This document shows positions 17,873 to 27,774 of a stretch of 64,000 bases of DNA, piece after piece. Origin of the DNA: Bacteroidia bacterium (lineage in GTDB: Bacteria; Bacteroidota; Bacteroidia; Chitinophagales; Chitinophagaceae); the NCBI GenBank assembly GCA_030429205.1, contig JAUICZ010000002.1, positions 335,249 through 399,248 of the forward strand, written 5' to 3'. The position numbers were made by a program, and so were the translations under genes. How positions within the stretch are numbered: the stretch's first letter is position 1; every line of letters begins with the position of its first letter. The notes under the pieces were generated by a model. The model was given only the letters and a program-made list of their open reading frames with translations, was not told where the DNA came from and did no database searches.

Positions 17873-18826
17873 CTAATATTTGACTACAGTTTTTGTCAGG
17901 TTTTCATCACCCGTAGAGACATTGATAAAGTATGCCCCTGCACTCCAGGATATTGTATTGATTCTTACTTCCCTTTGTTCGTTTTCAGCTGAATAGATTA
18001 ATTGTCCCATAGCATTATATATATGCACATTGACATTTTCTTTTGAGGTAATATAGAGCTCATCATTAAATGGGTTCGGAGCAAGCATGATACTTTCAAC
18101 AGTTTTTTGGTCTTTAATATTGTCAGGCCAAAAGTCTACACAAGCCGAATTATTATACGAATATTCAGTATAACCAGCATTGGAAAAACAAACTAGCTTT
18201 GCAGTTACACTCGGAGCGGTATGAGGGAACACAAGCCCAAACATATAACTACCCACACCTTCTACAATAGTATCTATAGCTGGTATAATTAGATTCTGAA
18301 CTACAACTCTCTTTCTCAAAGTATTGTTAATGCTTATAGTATCTATTTGCTTTACAACACTATACTTAGGCAGTGTAACTGTATCGCCTACTTTTTGAAA
18401 TAATTCAAAATAGAGAACTATGTCTTTGGTAGTATCAGCCGGAATGGCATCTGATATAAAAACCTTTTTCCCTGATTGACTCAGCCACAAGTGACCAACT
18501 ACCTTATAAAACAAAGGGGCATTATAACTATTATCAATACAGTCTTTTTCGCTGTTAAACTTTTTGAACGCAATACGAGCTTCTAACTCATAATATTGCA
18601 TAGCTCCTATACTTGTATCTTTACCTGTGAACCTGTACTCTTCAGGCGAGCAAATTGATAATGGTGGAGTAACTGCTCCTCCGGGGTACCTATCAACATA
18701 AGCCATCTTCCAAGAAGCATTTTTTGTTGGTATCTGTTGGTAACTATATGCTTGCGAAAAGCATGTTGCAGGTATGCTAAATAAGCATAACGAATAAGAA
18801 AGAAAAAGAATTATAGGTGTTTTCAT
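17873..18826 (-). CDS. T9SS-sorted secreted protein of unknown function
   Basis: 317 aa. A signal peptide (to about CFSQ, residue 25) is followed by a roughly 210-residue beta-rich body with no recognised fold. A C-terminal type A sorting domain follows (LAPNPFNDELYIT, VHIYNAMGQLIYSAE, SAGAYFINVS and a basic end). The protein should cross the outer membrane through the type IX system. It follows the 180-aa membrane protein by 26 bp and may belong to the same transcript. Confidence 0.8.
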   Translation of the reverse strand: MKTPIILFLSYSLCLFSIPATCFSQAYSYQQIPTKNASWKMAYVDRYPGGAVTPPLSICSPEEYRFTGKDTSIGAMQYYELEARIAFKKFNSEKDCIDNSYNAPLFYKVVGHLWLSQSGKKVFISDAIPADTTKDIVLYFELFQKVGDTVTLPKYSVVKQIDTISINNTLRKRVVVQNLIIPAIDTIVEGVGSYMFGLVFPHTAPSVTAKLVCFSNAGYTEYSYNNSACVDFWPDNIKDQKTVESIMLAPNPFNDELYITSKENVNVHIYNAMGQLIYSAENEQREVRINTISWSAGAYFINVSTGDENLTKTVVKY

Positions 18827-18852
18827 TAAAGCAATCTATATAAATAGCATCT

Positions 18853-19395
18853 CTATAATGTCACATTATTGCTATTCGTGAGTTTCTCTTCAAAAAAATA
18901 TGCTATTTTATTCTGTGCTCTTTTTATAAGTCCATAGTCAAAAATTTCTCTTAAAGAGAAATTGTCTTTACGCCTTACATTAATGAGTACCATATCGTCA
19001 TCTGCAAATACATACATATAAACAGGTATACCAAAATTAGTGTGGTATTCATATGCCATGATATCACGATTCTTAAAAGGCAACTCTTTATGCTGCTTCT
19101 TTGTAGCCATATAGTCTTCTACTAACTGTTTTTTACGATCAATACTATCATGAGAATGTATGAGAATCACTTTATTATTAAGAGCCATTCCACGTACCAT
19201 AGAAATAGCAAATAAGAATGGTAAAACAACTGACAACACTCTTAATATAAGCTTATATCCTACCTCTGCTGGAACCTCAAAATGGAATAACCAATAAAAG
19301 CCCAATACGATGAATACAAAAACAAAGAGGTAATTAAAAGCATCATCAGAAAAGCTATCTGACCATATCGCTTTTTTAAAAACACGCTCTGTCAT
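18853..19395 (-). CDS. Two-helix membrane protein of unknown function
   Basis: 180 aa with two membrane helices (about 20-39 and 46-68) and a soluble basic C-terminal domain of about 110 residues containing DDDMVLINVRRKDNFSLREIF. No family recognised. It starts 4 bp after the thioesterase gene's stop, so the two are almost certainly co-transcribed. Confidence 0.7.
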   Translation of the reverse strand: MTERVFKKAIWSDSFSDDAFNYLFVFVFIVLGFYWLFHFEVPAEVGYKLILRVLSVVLPFLFAISMVRGMALNNKVILIHSHDSIDRKKQLVEDYMATKKQHKELPFKNRDIMAYEYHTNFGIPVYMYVFADDDMVLINVRRKDNFSLREIFDYGLIKRAQNKIAYFFEEKLTNSNNVTL

Positions 19396-19399
19396 AACC

Positions 19400-19885
19400 T
19401 TACTTAGAATTGTGCTGCTTTAATTGCTGAACTCTTTCGTCAAAGTTAACAGCATCCGGTAACGGATTTACGAGTGGTTTAAAATATGTCATCAGCTCGT
19501 CGGAATGTGTATCGCGCTTCTGTTCAATCAAGTTAAAATGGACGAATGTAGACCATAAAACAGACTTCACCTTTACTTTATCTCTATCCCACATAGTCAT
19601 TTCAACGAGTATATCAGTATCACTCAGCGCTAATACTGTCGATTGTATCACTACCTGTTCCATTAGCATTGCAGGCTTTAAGTACGCAATTTTATTCTGG
19701 CCAACCACCCAACTTTTGCCATACTTCTTACCATAGGCATAAATATTAAGGTCGTAGTGCTCTTGCAGGTGATCCTCACGAGCATTAATAAAATAGTCGA
19801 TATACCTTGAGTTATTTAAGTGATTAAAAGGATCACAATCGGGGAAGCGTATTAGTACTTTACTTTCAGGAGTTTTATTATCCAT
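19400..19885 (-). CDS. Acyl-CoA thioesterase, hotdog fold (4HBT/YbgC-like)
   Basis: 161 aa. The N-terminal RFPDCDPFNHLNNSRYIDYF is the classic 4HBT active-site segment, with an Asp (DCDPFNH) and the helix after it. The rest is consistent with the five-stranded hotdog fold. Such enzymes hydrolyse short or aromatic acyl-CoAs; the substrate cannot be told. It lies downstream of the ribosomal operon terminator on the same strand and leads into the 180-aa gene. Confidence 0.85.
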   Translation of the reverse strand: MDNKTPESKVLIRFPDCDPFNHLNNSRYIDYFINAREDHLQEHYDLNIYAYGKKYGKSWVVGQNKIAYLKPAMLMEQVVIQSTVLALSDTDILVEMTMWDRDKVKVKSVLWSTFVHFNLIEQKRDTHSDELMTYFKPLVNPLPDAVNFDERVQQLKQHNSK

Positions 19886-19921
19886 AAGTGAATGTTATTA
19901 TTCAAATATACCTAAAAACAG

Positions 19922-19947
19922 AAAGGGCTGCCATATGGCAGCCCTTT
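19922..19947 (-). terminator. Terminator of the rpoA/rplQ operon
   Basis: A perfect 26-bp palindrome (AAAGGGCTGCCAT and complement) is followed on the reverse strand by CTGTTTTTAGG. It lies just after rplQ. Confidence 0.9.
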
Positions 19948-19968
19948 AATATCATCAAAGAACGATTA

Positions 19969-20511
19969 TTAATCTTCTTTCTTCTCTTCATTAGATTCTT
20001 CCTGAGCAGGAGCTTCAGTTGCAGCTTGTGGCTGATCAACATTTTCTTCTGCTGCCGGAGTTTCAGCTTTAGGAGTTGCTTTTTTAGCACTACCACCACG
20101 ACGGCTACGACGTGTTTTCTTAGCACCATCAGCACTACCCGTTTTGTATAGTTCGTTAAAGTCTACAAGCTCTATCATTGCCATATCAGCATTATCACCC
20201 AAACGACGAGGCAACTTGATAATACGAGTATAACCACCCGGGCGGTTAGCAACCTTATCGCCTATAACGCCAAAAAGTTCTTTTACAGAATCTTTTTCTT
20301 GCAAATAGCTAAATACAACACGACGGTTGTGCATTGTATCTTTTTTAGAACGAGTTACTAAAGGCTCAACAAATACGCGTAAAGCTTTTGCTTTTGCTAA
20401 TGTTGTTGTAATACGCTTGTGTTCTACCAATTGGTTCGCCAAGTTTCTTAAAAGTGCATGACGATGCGCTTTTTTACGACCTAAATTGTTCACTTTATCT
20501 CCGTGACGCAT
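19969..20511 (-). CDS. rplQ: 50S ribosomal protein L17
   Basis: 180 aa. The first 125 residues are canonical L17 ([20 protein letters not shown], then [14 protein letters not shown] and the [12 protein letters not shown] end). About 55 extra residues follow: a basic patch ([10 protein letters not shown]) then an Ala/Glu/Pro-rich acidic tail. Extended L17 tails are common in Bacteroidota. Last gene of the operon, separated from rpoA by 107 bp including a hairpin. Confidence 0.97.
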   Translation of the reverse strand: MRHGDKVNNLGRKKAHRHALLRNLANQLVEHKRITTTLAKAKALRVFVEPLVTRSKKDTMHNRRVVFSYLQEKDSVKELFGVIGDKVANRPGGYTRIIKLPRRLGDNADMAMIELVDFNELYKTGSADGAKKTRRSRRGGSAKKATPKAETPAAEENVDQPQAATEAPAQEESNEEKKED

Positions 20512-20582
20512 GACTATTGTTTTTTAGATATTCCTCTGTACCGTGTCAAGGAGTTACAGAGTACTTTGTTATTAAATAAAAA

Positions 20583-20610
20583 GAGCAACGAACACAAGTG
20601 TTCACTGCTC
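20583..20610 (-). terminator. Hairpin between rpoA and rplQ
   Basis: GAGCA-xx-GAACAC pairs with GTGTTC-xx-TGCTC and is followed on the reverse strand by TTTTTATTT. It would partly terminate transcription after rpoA or stabilise the message. Confidence 0.75.
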
Positions 20611-20618
20611 ATAAAATA

Positions 20619-21614
20619 TTAATCGTTGTTACGAATATACTTGCTGATGTCCATACCGAAGTGTAGACCACGTTCACCAAGAACTTGTTCGATCTCAGAA
20701 AGAGACTTTTGACCGAAGTTACGGAACTTCATAAGCTCTTCTTGAGTGTACTGTACCAACTCACTTAAAGAGTTGATCTTAGCAGCTTTCAAACAGTTGA
20801 ATGCGCGTACAGAAAGTTCCAGATCTTCAAGCGGAGTGTTTAACACCTTACGTACTTGTAAAGTTTCTTCGTCAACTACAGCCTCTTTTTCTTCACGCTT
20901 GTTATCTAAGCTGATGTTCTCATCAGTAATGATCATCAAGTGCTGGATAAGAATACGAGATGCTTCTTTAACAGCTTCTTCCGGATGTATAGTACCGTCA
21001 GTTACTACTTCCATGATCAATTTTTCGAAGTCAGTACGCTGCTCAACACGAGTGTTTTCGATGCTGTACTTAACGTTCTTGATCGGAGTGAATATAGAAT
21101 CGATAGCAATGTAACCTACAGGAGCTTCTTCAATTTGATTCTCTTCTGAAGGAACATAACCACGACCTTTGCCTATATTCATTTCAATTTGGAATACAGT
21201 ACCAGGCTCCATGCTGCAAATTACAAGATCAGGGTTCATTACCTCAAAATTTGGTAATGCATCACCAATCATACCTGCTGTAAAGGTATCCTGTCCTTTG
21301 ATGTTTAACTCAACCTTATCGCTGGTTACATCATCTTCTACAGTTTTCTTGATGCGTACTTGTTTCAAGTTTAAGATGATCTCTGTCACATCTTCAAGTA
21401 CACCTTTGATAGTAGCAAACTCATGGTCTGCACCTGCTATTTTGATACCTGTAATGGCATAACCTTCAAGAGAAGAAAGTAATACACGGCGTAAAGCGTT
21501 ACCAATAGTAACACCATAACCCGGCTCTAACGGACGGAATTCAAATTGAGCTTCGAAATCTGTTGCTTTCTGAAGAACAATTTTATCCGGTTTTTGGAAA
21601 TTCAATATGGCCAT
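20619..21614 (-). CDS. rpoA: RNA polymerase alpha subunit
   Basis: 331 aa. The N-terminal assembly domain ([24 protein letters not shown]) is followed by a linker from about 235. The C-terminal DNA-binding domain has [16 protein letters not shown] and the helix-hairpin-helix [14 protein letters not shown]. Complete. It lies 54 bp after rpsD in the usual alpha-operon order. Confidence 0.99.
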   Translation of the reverse strand: MAILNFQKPDKIVLQKATDFEAQFEFRPLEPGYGVTIGNALRRVLLSSLEGYAITGIKIAGADHEFATIKGVLEDVTEIILNLKQVRIKKTVEDDVTSDKVELNIKGQDTFTAGMIGDALPNFEVMNPDLVICSMEPGTVFQIEMNIGKGRGYVPSEENQIEEAPVGYIAIDSIFTPIKNVKYSIENTRVEQRTDFEKLIMEVVTDGTIHPEEAVKEASRILIQHLMIITDENISLDNKREEKEAVVDEETLQVRKVLNTPLEDLELSVRAFNCLKAAKINSLSELVQYTQEELMKFRNFGQKSLSEIEQVLGERGLHFGMDISKYIRNND

Positions 21615-21668
21615 ATTGAGATTTTAGATTTTACTTTTATTAAATCAGGATGTACCTGTATAATATTA

Positions 21669-22274
21669 TTACTTAGAGTACAACTCTACAATTAACTGTT
21701 CTTTGATATTCTCAGGAACACTCTCACGCTCTGGATGAGCAAGGTATGTACCTTTCATATCATTTTCATTGAAGTCAACCCAGTTGATCTTAGGATTTTT
21801 AGATCCTAACATGCTCATCAAATCTGTGTTTACTTTACTCTTAGGCTTTACTTCTACAATATCACCCGGTTTCATACGATAAGATGGAATATTTACGATA
21901 TGTCCATTCACCATAATGTGCTTGTGAGATACCAACTGACGAGCAGCAGGGCGTGTAGGAGCAATACCCATACGGTAAACTGTGTTATCTAAACGCGCTT
22001 CCAGAAGACGGATCAAGTTTTCACCTGTTGCACCTTTCAAACGGTTTGCTTCAACATATGTGTTACGGAATTGCTTCTCTAATACACCGTAAGTGTATTT
22101 AGCTTTTTGTTTCTCTTTTAGCTGTATAGCGTACTCACTGGTAGACTTACGTCTGCGAGAGTTACCATGTTGTCCCGGAGGGAAGCTATTTTTTTGCAGG
22201 CTTTTACCTGACCCTAAGATGGGCTCGCCAAATATGCGACAAATTCTGTTTTTTGGTCCTGTATAACGTGCCAT
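21669..22274 (-). CDS. rpsD: 30S ribosomal protein S4
   Basis: 201 aa. It opens MARYTGPKNRICRIFGEP, and the S4 RNA-binding motif lies at RLDNTVYRMG and HKHIMVNGHIVNIPS. S4 nucleates 16S rRNA folding and, in many bacteria, represses its own operon. Confidence 0.99.
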   Translation of the reverse strand: MARYTGPKNRICRIFGEPILGSGKSLQKNSFPPGQHGNSRRRKSTSEYAIQLKEKQKAKYTYGVLEKQFRNTYVEANRLKGATGENLIRLLEARLDNTVYRMGIAPTRPAARQLVSHKHIMVNGHIVNIPSYRMKPGDIVEVKPKSKVNTDLMSMLGSKNPKINWVDFNENDMKGTYLAHPERESVPENIKEQLIVELYSK

Positions 22275-22364
22275 GTGTCGATTTTTGAATTTTATCTGCT
22301 ACGTCTCATATAAAAATCGAAAAAGCCGATCCGTAACAGTGATTAAAAAATAAGATATTATATA

Positions 22365-22769
22365 TTAAACGCGACGCTTTTTAGGTGGTCTGCAACCGTT
22401 GTGCGGTAAAGGTGTAACATCTTTAATAGAAGTTACTTCGATACCTGAATTTGAGATCGAACGAATTGCACCCTCACGACCAGATCCTGGTCCTTTAACA
22501 AATACATCTGCTTTCTTCAAACCTGCATCTAATGCAACTTTTGCACAGTCTGCAGCTGCAGTTTGTGCTGCATATGGAGTGTTCTTTTTAGAACCTCTGA
22601 AACCCATTTTACCTGCAGAAGACCAAGAAATAACCTGACCTGTTTTGTTGGTAATACTGATGATGATGTTATTGAATGTAGCACTTATGTGCACCTCTCC
22701 ATGAACATCAACCTTTACTACGCGCTTTTTAGCCGCTGTTTTACCTTTTCCGCTTTGTCCTTTTGCCAT
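22365..22769 (-). CDS. rpsK: 30S ribosomal protein S11
   Basis: 134 aa. A Lys/Ala-rich N-terminal extension leads to the canonical core [18 protein letters not shown], the [11 protein letters not shown] block and the C-terminal [12 protein letters not shown]. Complete. It lies 105 bp after rpsM, a gap with CCGG-containing short repeats and no further gene visible. Confidence 0.99.
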   Translation of the reverse strand: MAKGQSGKGKTAAKKRVVKVDVHGEVHISATFNNIIISITNKTGQVISWSSAGKMGFRGSKKNTPYAAQTAAADCAKVALDAGLKKADVFVKGPGSGREGAIRSISNSGIEVTSIKDVTPLPHNGCRPPKKRRV

Positions 22770-22874
22770 TTTAAATTTTGTATAAGGTAGTCGTTAATAA
22801 AATAAACCGGCTTTAACCGGCTTTCTGCCATCTCTCCCCGATACACCAGCCCGGATCCAATGATAGCAGAAATA

Positions 22875-23255
22875 TTACTTTCTTGGTGCTTTTTTCTTTC
22901 CTGCAACAGTTTTACGCTTACCCTTACGAGTACGGCTGTTGGTACGAGTACGTTGTCCACGTAGAGGTAAACCTTTACGATGACGAAGACCACGATAACA
23001 AGCAATATCCATCAAACGTTTGATGTTCATCTGAACTTCAGAACGTAACTGTCCTTCTACTTTCATTTCAGAAGTAATGATGGTACGGATGGCAGACAAT
23101 TCATCGTCATTCCAATCCTGTGCTTTCTTATCCCAATCAATGTTCGCTTTGCTCAAAATGCTTTGAGCCGTACTACGACCGATACCGTAGATGTAAGTGA
23201 GTGCTATCTCACCGCGTTTGTTTTTAGGAAGGTCAATACCAGCTATACGAGCCAT
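22875..23255 (-). CDS. rpsM: 30S ribosomal protein S13
   Basis: 126 aa. The protein opens [20 protein letters not shown], carries the helix-two-turn-helix [15 protein letters not shown] and ends in the basic tail [18 protein letters not shown]. Complete. It sits at the head of the small-subunit/rpoA block, 27 bp after rpmJ. Confidence 0.99.
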   Translation of the reverse strand: MARIAGIDLPKNKRGEIALTYIYGIGRSTAQSILSKANIDWDKKAQDWNDDELSAIRTIITSEMKVEGQLRSEVQMNIKRLMDIACYRGLRHRKGLPLRGQRTRTNSRTRKGKRKTVAGKKKAPRK

Positions 23256-23282
23256 GTATGTTTCTAATTTATCTGATTAATA

Positions 23283-23399
23283 TTAACCCTGACGTTGCTT
23301 AAAACGAGGATTCTTTTTGTTAATAATATATAGTTTTCCTTTACGACGCACGATCTTACAATCGGCACTACGCTTTTTAATAGAAGCTCTAACCTTCAT
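23283..23399 (-). CDS. rpmJ: 50S ribosomal protein L36
   Basis: 38 aa, too short for most gene scans. Translation of the reverse strand gives [20 protein letters not shown] and ends NPRFKQRQG. This is the L36 pattern of the type lacking the full zinc ligand set: only one Cys is present (Cys14), where zinc-type L36 has three Cys and one His. It sits between infA and rpsM as expected. Confidence 0.96.
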   Translation of the reverse strand: MKVRASIKKRSADCKIVRRKGKLYIINKKNPRFKQRQG

Positions 23400-23428
23400 A
23401 ACTTATTGGTTATTTATTATTTCTGTTG

Positions 23429-23647
23429 TTATTTGTATCTGTAAATAATACGACCTCGGCTCAAATCATACGGACTCATCTCTACGCCTACTTTGTCTCC
23501 CGGAAGAATACGTATATAGTGCATCCTCATTTTACCCGAGATTGTTGCCAATATCTCATGATCATTTTCTAAACGTACTCTGAACATCGCATTTGACAAT
23601 GCTTCTACAATTACTCCGTCCTGTTTAATTAATGCCTGTTTCGCCAT
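23429..23647 (-). CDS. infA: Translation initiation factor IF-1
   Basis: 72 aa, single OB-fold: [36 protein letters not shown] and [15 protein letters not shown]. It binds the A site of the 30S subunit during initiation. First gene of the operon, preceded by a good promoter. Confidence 0.99.
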   Translation of the reverse strand: MAKQALIKQDGVIVEALSNAMFRVRLENDHEILATISGKMRMHYIRILPGDKVGVEMSPYDLSRGRIIYRYK

Positions 23648-23663
23648 ATTATTTTAAGGACTG

Positions 23664-23695
23664 CAAAGGTATGAGTATTTTTTATTTCATCCAAA
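23664..23695 (-). promoter_or_regulatory. Promoter of the infA-rplQ operon
   Basis: On the reverse strand TTTG (23692-23695), 20 bp, TACCTTTG (23664-23671) is an exact Bacteroidota promoter, placed 16 bp before the infA start codon. Confidence 0.8.
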
Positions 23696-23799
23696 TAAAT
23701 GTAACATAAGATTTACATTAGGTTACATATGGCATAATAAAACACAATCAGAAGTGAAAATGCTAGCAGTAAACCGTTTATACATTAAGAAAATAAACG

Positions 23800-24375
23800 C
23801 TATTCAACTACAGTGGTAGCTAAACTGTTTGCCCAGGATTGTAGTGAGGGGTATTGTTCATCAATAAGGTCGTGTGGTAGTTCAACAGGCTCTCTGGTAG
23901 TTGTCAACAAAACTGTATACATACCAGACTTCTTGCCAAACTCCATATCGCTTAAGTTATTACCTACCATTATACTCTTTGAAAAGTCTATTTCAGGCAT
24001 ATCTTCTTTAGCCTGCATAGCCATACCTATATTAGGTTTTCTGTTATGATCGTCATCTTCTACAGCTGTACATGCGTATATTTTATTGATAATACCTCCA
24101 TTATCAACTACAGCCTCTATCATGTTACTATGAATACCATTTAAACTATCGATACTCATAATACCTCTACCTACTCCACGCTGGTTAGTAACTACAACAA
24201 TATTACCAAACACTTCACTCACATGCTTTAGTGCATCTAACGCTCCATCACAAAACTTAAATTCGTCCCAATTTGTGATATATGACCCTCTATTTTCTAC
24301 ATTAATAACACCATCTCTATCTAAAAAGAGCGTCCATGTAGTATCTACCAATGCTTGTATGTTTGTTTCGCTCAT
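23800..24375 (-). CDS. gmhB: D-glycero-D-manno-heptose 1,7-bisphosphate 7-phosphatase-like HAD protein
   Basis: 191 aa HAD-superfamily phosphatase. The nucleophile motif LDRDGVIN lies near residues 18-25, motif II VVTNQRGVGRG near 61, and motif III/IV GNNLSDMEFGKKSGM near 138. It would remove the C7 phosphate in ADP-heptose synthesis for LPS core. The neighbour 15 bp upstream is gmhA, which acts earlier in the same pathway and supports the name. The usual zinc-binding Cys cluster is reduced to Cys-Thr-Ala near 100, so a histidinol-phosphatase-like specificity cannot be excluded. Confidence 0.82.
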   Translation of the reverse strand: MSETNIQALVDTTWTLFLDRDGVINVENRGSYITNWDEFKFCDGALDALKHVSEVFGNIVVVTNQRGVGRGIMSIDSLNGIHSNMIEAVVDNGGIINKIYACTAVEDDDHNRKPNIGMAMQAKEDMPEIDFSKSIMVGNNLSDMEFGKKSGMYTVLLTTTREPVELPHDLIDEQYPSLQSWANSLATTVVE

Positions 24376-24390
24376 CTTAAAGTCGTTTAA

Positions 24391-24966
24391 TTAATCAAAC
24401 ATTCCCTCTTCTACCAATTGACATATGATGTGGCCTACAGTTATGTGCACCTCTTGTATTCTTGGCGTATCGTTGCTTGGTACATTTATCAAATGGTCAC
24501 AAAGGTCTTTCATTTTACCACCACCTTCACCTGTAAACCCTACAGTAATCATACCAAGTTCTTTTGCGGTTTGTAAAGCGTTTGTAATATTCTGCGAGTT
24601 GCCTGATGTGCTCAACCCGACCAAAACATCGCCACTATGCCCTACACCTTCTACTACCCTGCTGTACACTTTATCATAACCATAATCATTAGCAACTGCT
24701 GTCAGATATGATGTATTGCAATGCAATGCTTCTGATGGCAAAGGCTTTCTGTCTTGATAAAACCTTCCGCTAAACTCTGCAGAAAGGTGTTGAGCATCTG
24801 CAGCACTACCACCGTTACCACAAAAAAGCACCTTATTACCATTTTTAAACGCTGTAATAATTAACGATGTTACTGCCTCGATAGTTTTTAACAGTTCCTT
24901 ATCGTTTACAACCTTTTGCTTCGTATCTATTGAAGCCTGAACAATGTCGACAATTTTACTTTGCAT
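24391..24966 (-). CDS. gmhA: Phosphoheptose isomerase
   Basis: 191 aa from the ATG at 24966 (MQSKIVDIVQ); an upstream in-frame extension would run into the hairpin before it. It is a SIS-domain enzyme converting sedoheptulose-7-phosphate to heptose-7-phosphate. Signatures are CGNGGSAADAQHLSAEF, GLSTSGNSQNI and TGEGGGKMKDLCD, with the zinc/active-site His in EVHITVGHIIC. First step of LPS heptose synthesis, adjacent to gmhB. Confidence 0.92.
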   Translation of the reverse strand: MQSKIVDIVQASIDTKQKVVNDKELLKTIEAVTSLIITAFKNGNKVLFCGNGGSAADAQHLSAEFSGRFYQDRKPLPSEALHCNTSYLTAVANDYGYDKVYSRVVEGVGHSGDVLVGLSTSGNSQNITNALQTAKELGMITVGFTGEGGGKMKDLCDHLINVPSNDTPRIQEVHITVGHIICQLVEEGMFD

Positions 24967-24982
24967 ACTTACCAAAAATAAG

Positions 24983-25008
24983 CAACGCACTTATTGCTAA
25001 GTGCGTTG
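24983..25008 (-). terminator. Terminator after queA
   Basis: CAACGCACTTA and TAAGTGCGTTG (11-bp stem, 4-nt loop) are followed on the reverse strand by CTTATTTTTGG, separating queA from gmhA. Confidence 0.88.
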
Positions 25009-25035
25009 TGTGGAAAACTTGTTATGTTGTGGATA

Positions 25036-26085
25036 TTACAGAACCAACATGGCGTCGCCGTAGCTGAAGAATCTGTATTTCTCCTTAATAGCTGTTTTGT
25101 AAGCTTCCATTGCCAGATCGTACCCGGCAAATGCACATACCATTATTAGTAGACTGGTTTTGGGCAGGTGGAAGTTGGTAACCAAACAGTTTGCGATAGA
25201 AAATTCGTGAGGAGGATGTATAAATAGGTTTGTCCAACCCTCTTCAGCCTTCAACATACCATTTGCAGTTACAGAACTTTCTAGTGCACGCATGGTTGTT
25301 GTGCCAATAGAACAAATACGCTTCTTATTCTGCTTAGCATGATTAACTATTTGTGTAGCATAATCATCCACTCTGAAGTATTCAGCATCCATTTTATGCT
25401 TAGAAAGATCTTCTACCTCAATAGGACGGAAAGTACCTAAGCCGGTATGCAGTGTACATTCAGCGAACTTGATACCTTGTATTTCCAAACGCATGATCAA
25501 CTCACGGCTAAAGTGTAAACCCGCAGTTGGTGCAGCTACAGCACCTTCATATTTAGCGTAAACAGTTTGGTAACGCTCTTTATCTTGCTCGTCAGGCTTA
25601 CGCTTGATGTATTTAGGCAATGGAGTTTCTCCTAATTGCTCTAACATTCTTCTAAAAGCGTCATCATCCCCGTCAAACAAGAATCGTATAGTACGACCGC
25701 GAGAAGTTGTGTTATCAATCACCTCTGCTACAAGTTCATCGTTCTCACCGAAGTACAACTTATTACCTACCCTTATTTTACGTGCAGGATCTACTATAAC
25801 ATCCCACAAACGGTTAGGTTTATTTAATTCACGAAGTAAAAAAACCTCAATTTTAGCACCGGTTTTCTCTTTACGACCATAAAGGCGTGCCGGAAAAACC
25901 TTTGTGTTATTCACCACCATTACATCATCATCATCGAAATACTCAACGATATCACGGAAATTACGGTGCTCTATTTTACCGGTGTCCCTGTGAACGACCA
26001 TCAAACGGCTATCCTCTCTTTCTTTAGTGGGGTGTTGTGCTATAATATTAAGTGGAAGGTCAAACTTAAATTGCGACAGCTTCAT
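25036..26085 (-). CDS. queA: tRNA preQ1 ribosyltransferase-isomerase QueA
   Basis: 349 aa. It transfers ribose from SAM to preQ1-modified tRNA to give epoxyqueuosine. Family blocks are [12 protein letters not shown] at the N-terminus, [41 protein letters not shown] and [19 protein letters not shown]. Normal length. It has its own promoter, divergent from the dipeptidase gene. Confidence 0.96.
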   Translation of the reverse strand: MKLSQFKFDLPLNIIAQHPTKEREDSRLMVVHRDTGKIEHRNFRDIVEYFDDDDVMVVNNTKVFPARLYGRKEKTGAKIEVFLLRELNKPNRLWDVIVDPARKIRVGNKLYFGENDELVAEVIDNTTSRGRTIRFLFDGDDDAFRRMLEQLGETPLPKYIKRKPDEQDKERYQTVYAKYEGAVAAPTAGLHFSRELIMRLEIQGIKFAECTLHTGLGTFRPIEVEDLSKHKMDAEYFRVDDYATQIVNHAKQNKKRICSIGTTTMRALESSVTANGMLKAEEGWTNLFIHPPHEFSIANCLVTNFHLPKTSLLIMVCAFAGYDLAMEAYKTAIKEKYRFFSYGDAMLVL

Positions 26086-26113
26086 ATATTGGCAGTATAA
26101 TTTTAAAAGTGTG

Positions 26114-26144
26114 CAAAGTTAGCGAAAGTTTGATAATATAACAA
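26114..26144 (-). promoter_or_regulatory. Promoter of queA
   Basis: Reverse strand TTG (26142-26144), 20 bp, TAACTTTG (26114-26121). The start codon lies 28 bp further. Confidence 0.75.
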
Positions 26145-26252
26145 TTATAGCTGATTTCCTGCAAAGGTTTTTATTAATTAACAAGGCTTTCAATTTCTTA
26201 TTCCCGTTTTTATTTGAACTGCCTTACATTTGAGCCCTAAAATTAGAATAAT

Positions 26253-27623
26253 ATGCAAGCTTGGAAAGACTATATGACAGAGAACAAAGATCGTTTTCTG
26301 GATGAGTTATTAGATTTATTAAAGATACCTTCTATTAGTGCGGACAGCAAGTACAAAGGCGATGTAGCCAAATGTGCCGAAGCGGTAAAACAATCGCTAC
26401 TGGACGCGGGTTGTGATAGTGCTGAAATATGCCCTACTGATGGCCACCCTATTGTATACGGAGAAAAAATAGTAGACCCTGCACTTCCGACAGTGTTAGT
26501 TTACGGTCACTACGACGTACAACCACCAGATCCATTAGACCTTTGGGAAAGTGGCCCGTTCGAACCGGTGATAAAAGATGGTAATATCTACGCTCGTGGT
26601 TCTGCAGATGATAAAGGACAGTTCTTCATGCATGTAAAAGCATTTGAAGTGATGGCCAAAACAAACTCACTGGCTTGCAACGTTAAAATGATGATTGAAG
26701 GAGAAGAGGAAGTTGGTTCAGACAACTTGGGTATTTTCCTGGAGAACAACGTAGATAAACTAAAAGCAGATATCGTATTAGTTTCTGACACTGCCATGAT
26801 CAGCATGGAGCACCCTTCTATTGAAACAGGCTTACGTGGATTATCTTATGTTGAAGTTGAAGTTACAGGCCCTAACCGCGACTTACACAGCGGTGTTTAC
26901 GGTGGTGCTGTTGGTAACCCGATCAACGTACTATGTGATATGATCGCTTCATTACACGACGAGAATAACCATATTACTATCCCTGGTTTTTATGATAAGG
27001 TAATAGAGCTTACGGAAGAACAGCGCAACGCCATTAACGACAAGCCATTTGACCTGGACGAGTATAAGAAAGACTTAGATATAGCTGATGTTCGTGGAGA
27101 GAAAGGATACTCTACCACAGAGCGTACAGGTACACGCCCAACATTAGACGTTAATGGTATTTGGGGTGGTTATACAGGAGAAGGAGCGAAAACGGTATTG
27201 CCTTCTAAAGCGTATGCTAAAATCTCTATGCGCTTAGTGCCAGACCAAACTTCTGATGAGATCACAGAAATGTTTACTAAACACTTTGAAAGCATTGCAC
27301 CTGCATCTGTAAAAGTAAAAGTAACTCCGCACCATGGTGGTGAGCCGGTTGTTACTCCTACTGATTCGATCGCATATCAGGCTGCAGCAAAAGCAGTTGC
27401 TACTGCATTCGGTAAAGATCCGATACCTACTCGTGGTGGTGGTAGTATTCCTATTGTTGCATTGTTTGAAAAAACATTAGGACTTAAAACCGTACTAATG
27501 GGCTTTGGTTTAGATAGCGATGCTATTCACTCACCAAATGAGAAATATGGTGTAGAGAATTACTTTAAAGGAATCGAAACGATACCTTACTTCCACAAGT
27601 ATTTTGCGGAGATGAGTAAATAG
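26253..27623 (+). CDS. M20 family dipeptidase/carboxypeptidase
   Basis: 456 aa cytosolic di-zinc peptidase. Zinc ligands and neighbours are visible: His86 and Asp88 in VYGHYDVQPPDP, Asp119 in RGSADDKGQ, the Glu cluster in IEGEEEVGS near 150, and a C-terminal His in SDAIHSPNE. A dimerisation insert occupies roughly 190-330. No signal peptide. The family takes dipeptides or N-acyl amino acids. A TACATTTG box at 26225-26232 could be its -7 element. Followed by a 40-bp palindrome. Confidence 0.92.
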   Translation: MQAWKDYMTENKDRFLDELLDLLKIPSISADSKYKGDVAKCAEAVKQSLLDAGCDSAEICPTDGHPIVYGEKIVDPALPTVLVYGHYDVQPPDPLDLWESGPFEPVIKDGNIYARGSADDKGQFFMHVKAFEVMAKTNSLACNVKMMIEGEEEVGSDNLGIFLENNVDKLKADIVLVSDTAMISMEHPSIETGLRGLSYVEVEVTGPNRDLHSGVYGGAVGNPINVLCDMIASLHDENNHITIPGFYDKVIELTEEQRNAINDKPFDLDEYKKDLDIADVRGEKGYSTTERTGTRPTLDVNGIWGGYTGEGAKTVLPSKAYAKISMRLVPDQTSDEITEMFTKHFESIAPASVKVKVTPHHGGEPVVTPTDSIAYQAAAKAVATAFGKDPIPTRGGGSIPIVALFEKTLGLKTVLMGFGLDSDAIHSPNEKYGVENYFKGIETIPYFHKYFAEMSK

Positions 27624-27639
27624 AATACAACAAATTATA

Positions 27640-27679
27640 ATACAGATAAAGGGCAGCGATCGCTGCCCTTTATCTGTAT
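27640..27679. terminator. 40-bp perfect palindrome, probable terminator
   Basis: Every base from 27640 to 27659 pairs with 27660 to 27679, with no spacer (centre CGATCG). The arms run ATACAGATAAAGGGCAGCGA. It follows the dipeptidase gene by 16 bp and precedes cmk. The TTTATCTGTAT side can act as a weak T-run in both directions. Confidence 0.85.
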
Positions 27680-27774
27680 AGAAACATATTAAGTTACAGC
27701 TTTTTTATGACATTTGCCCTATTTGATTTCAGCTGTAGATAACAGAGATTTGTAGTAACAAAACACGTATAGCT

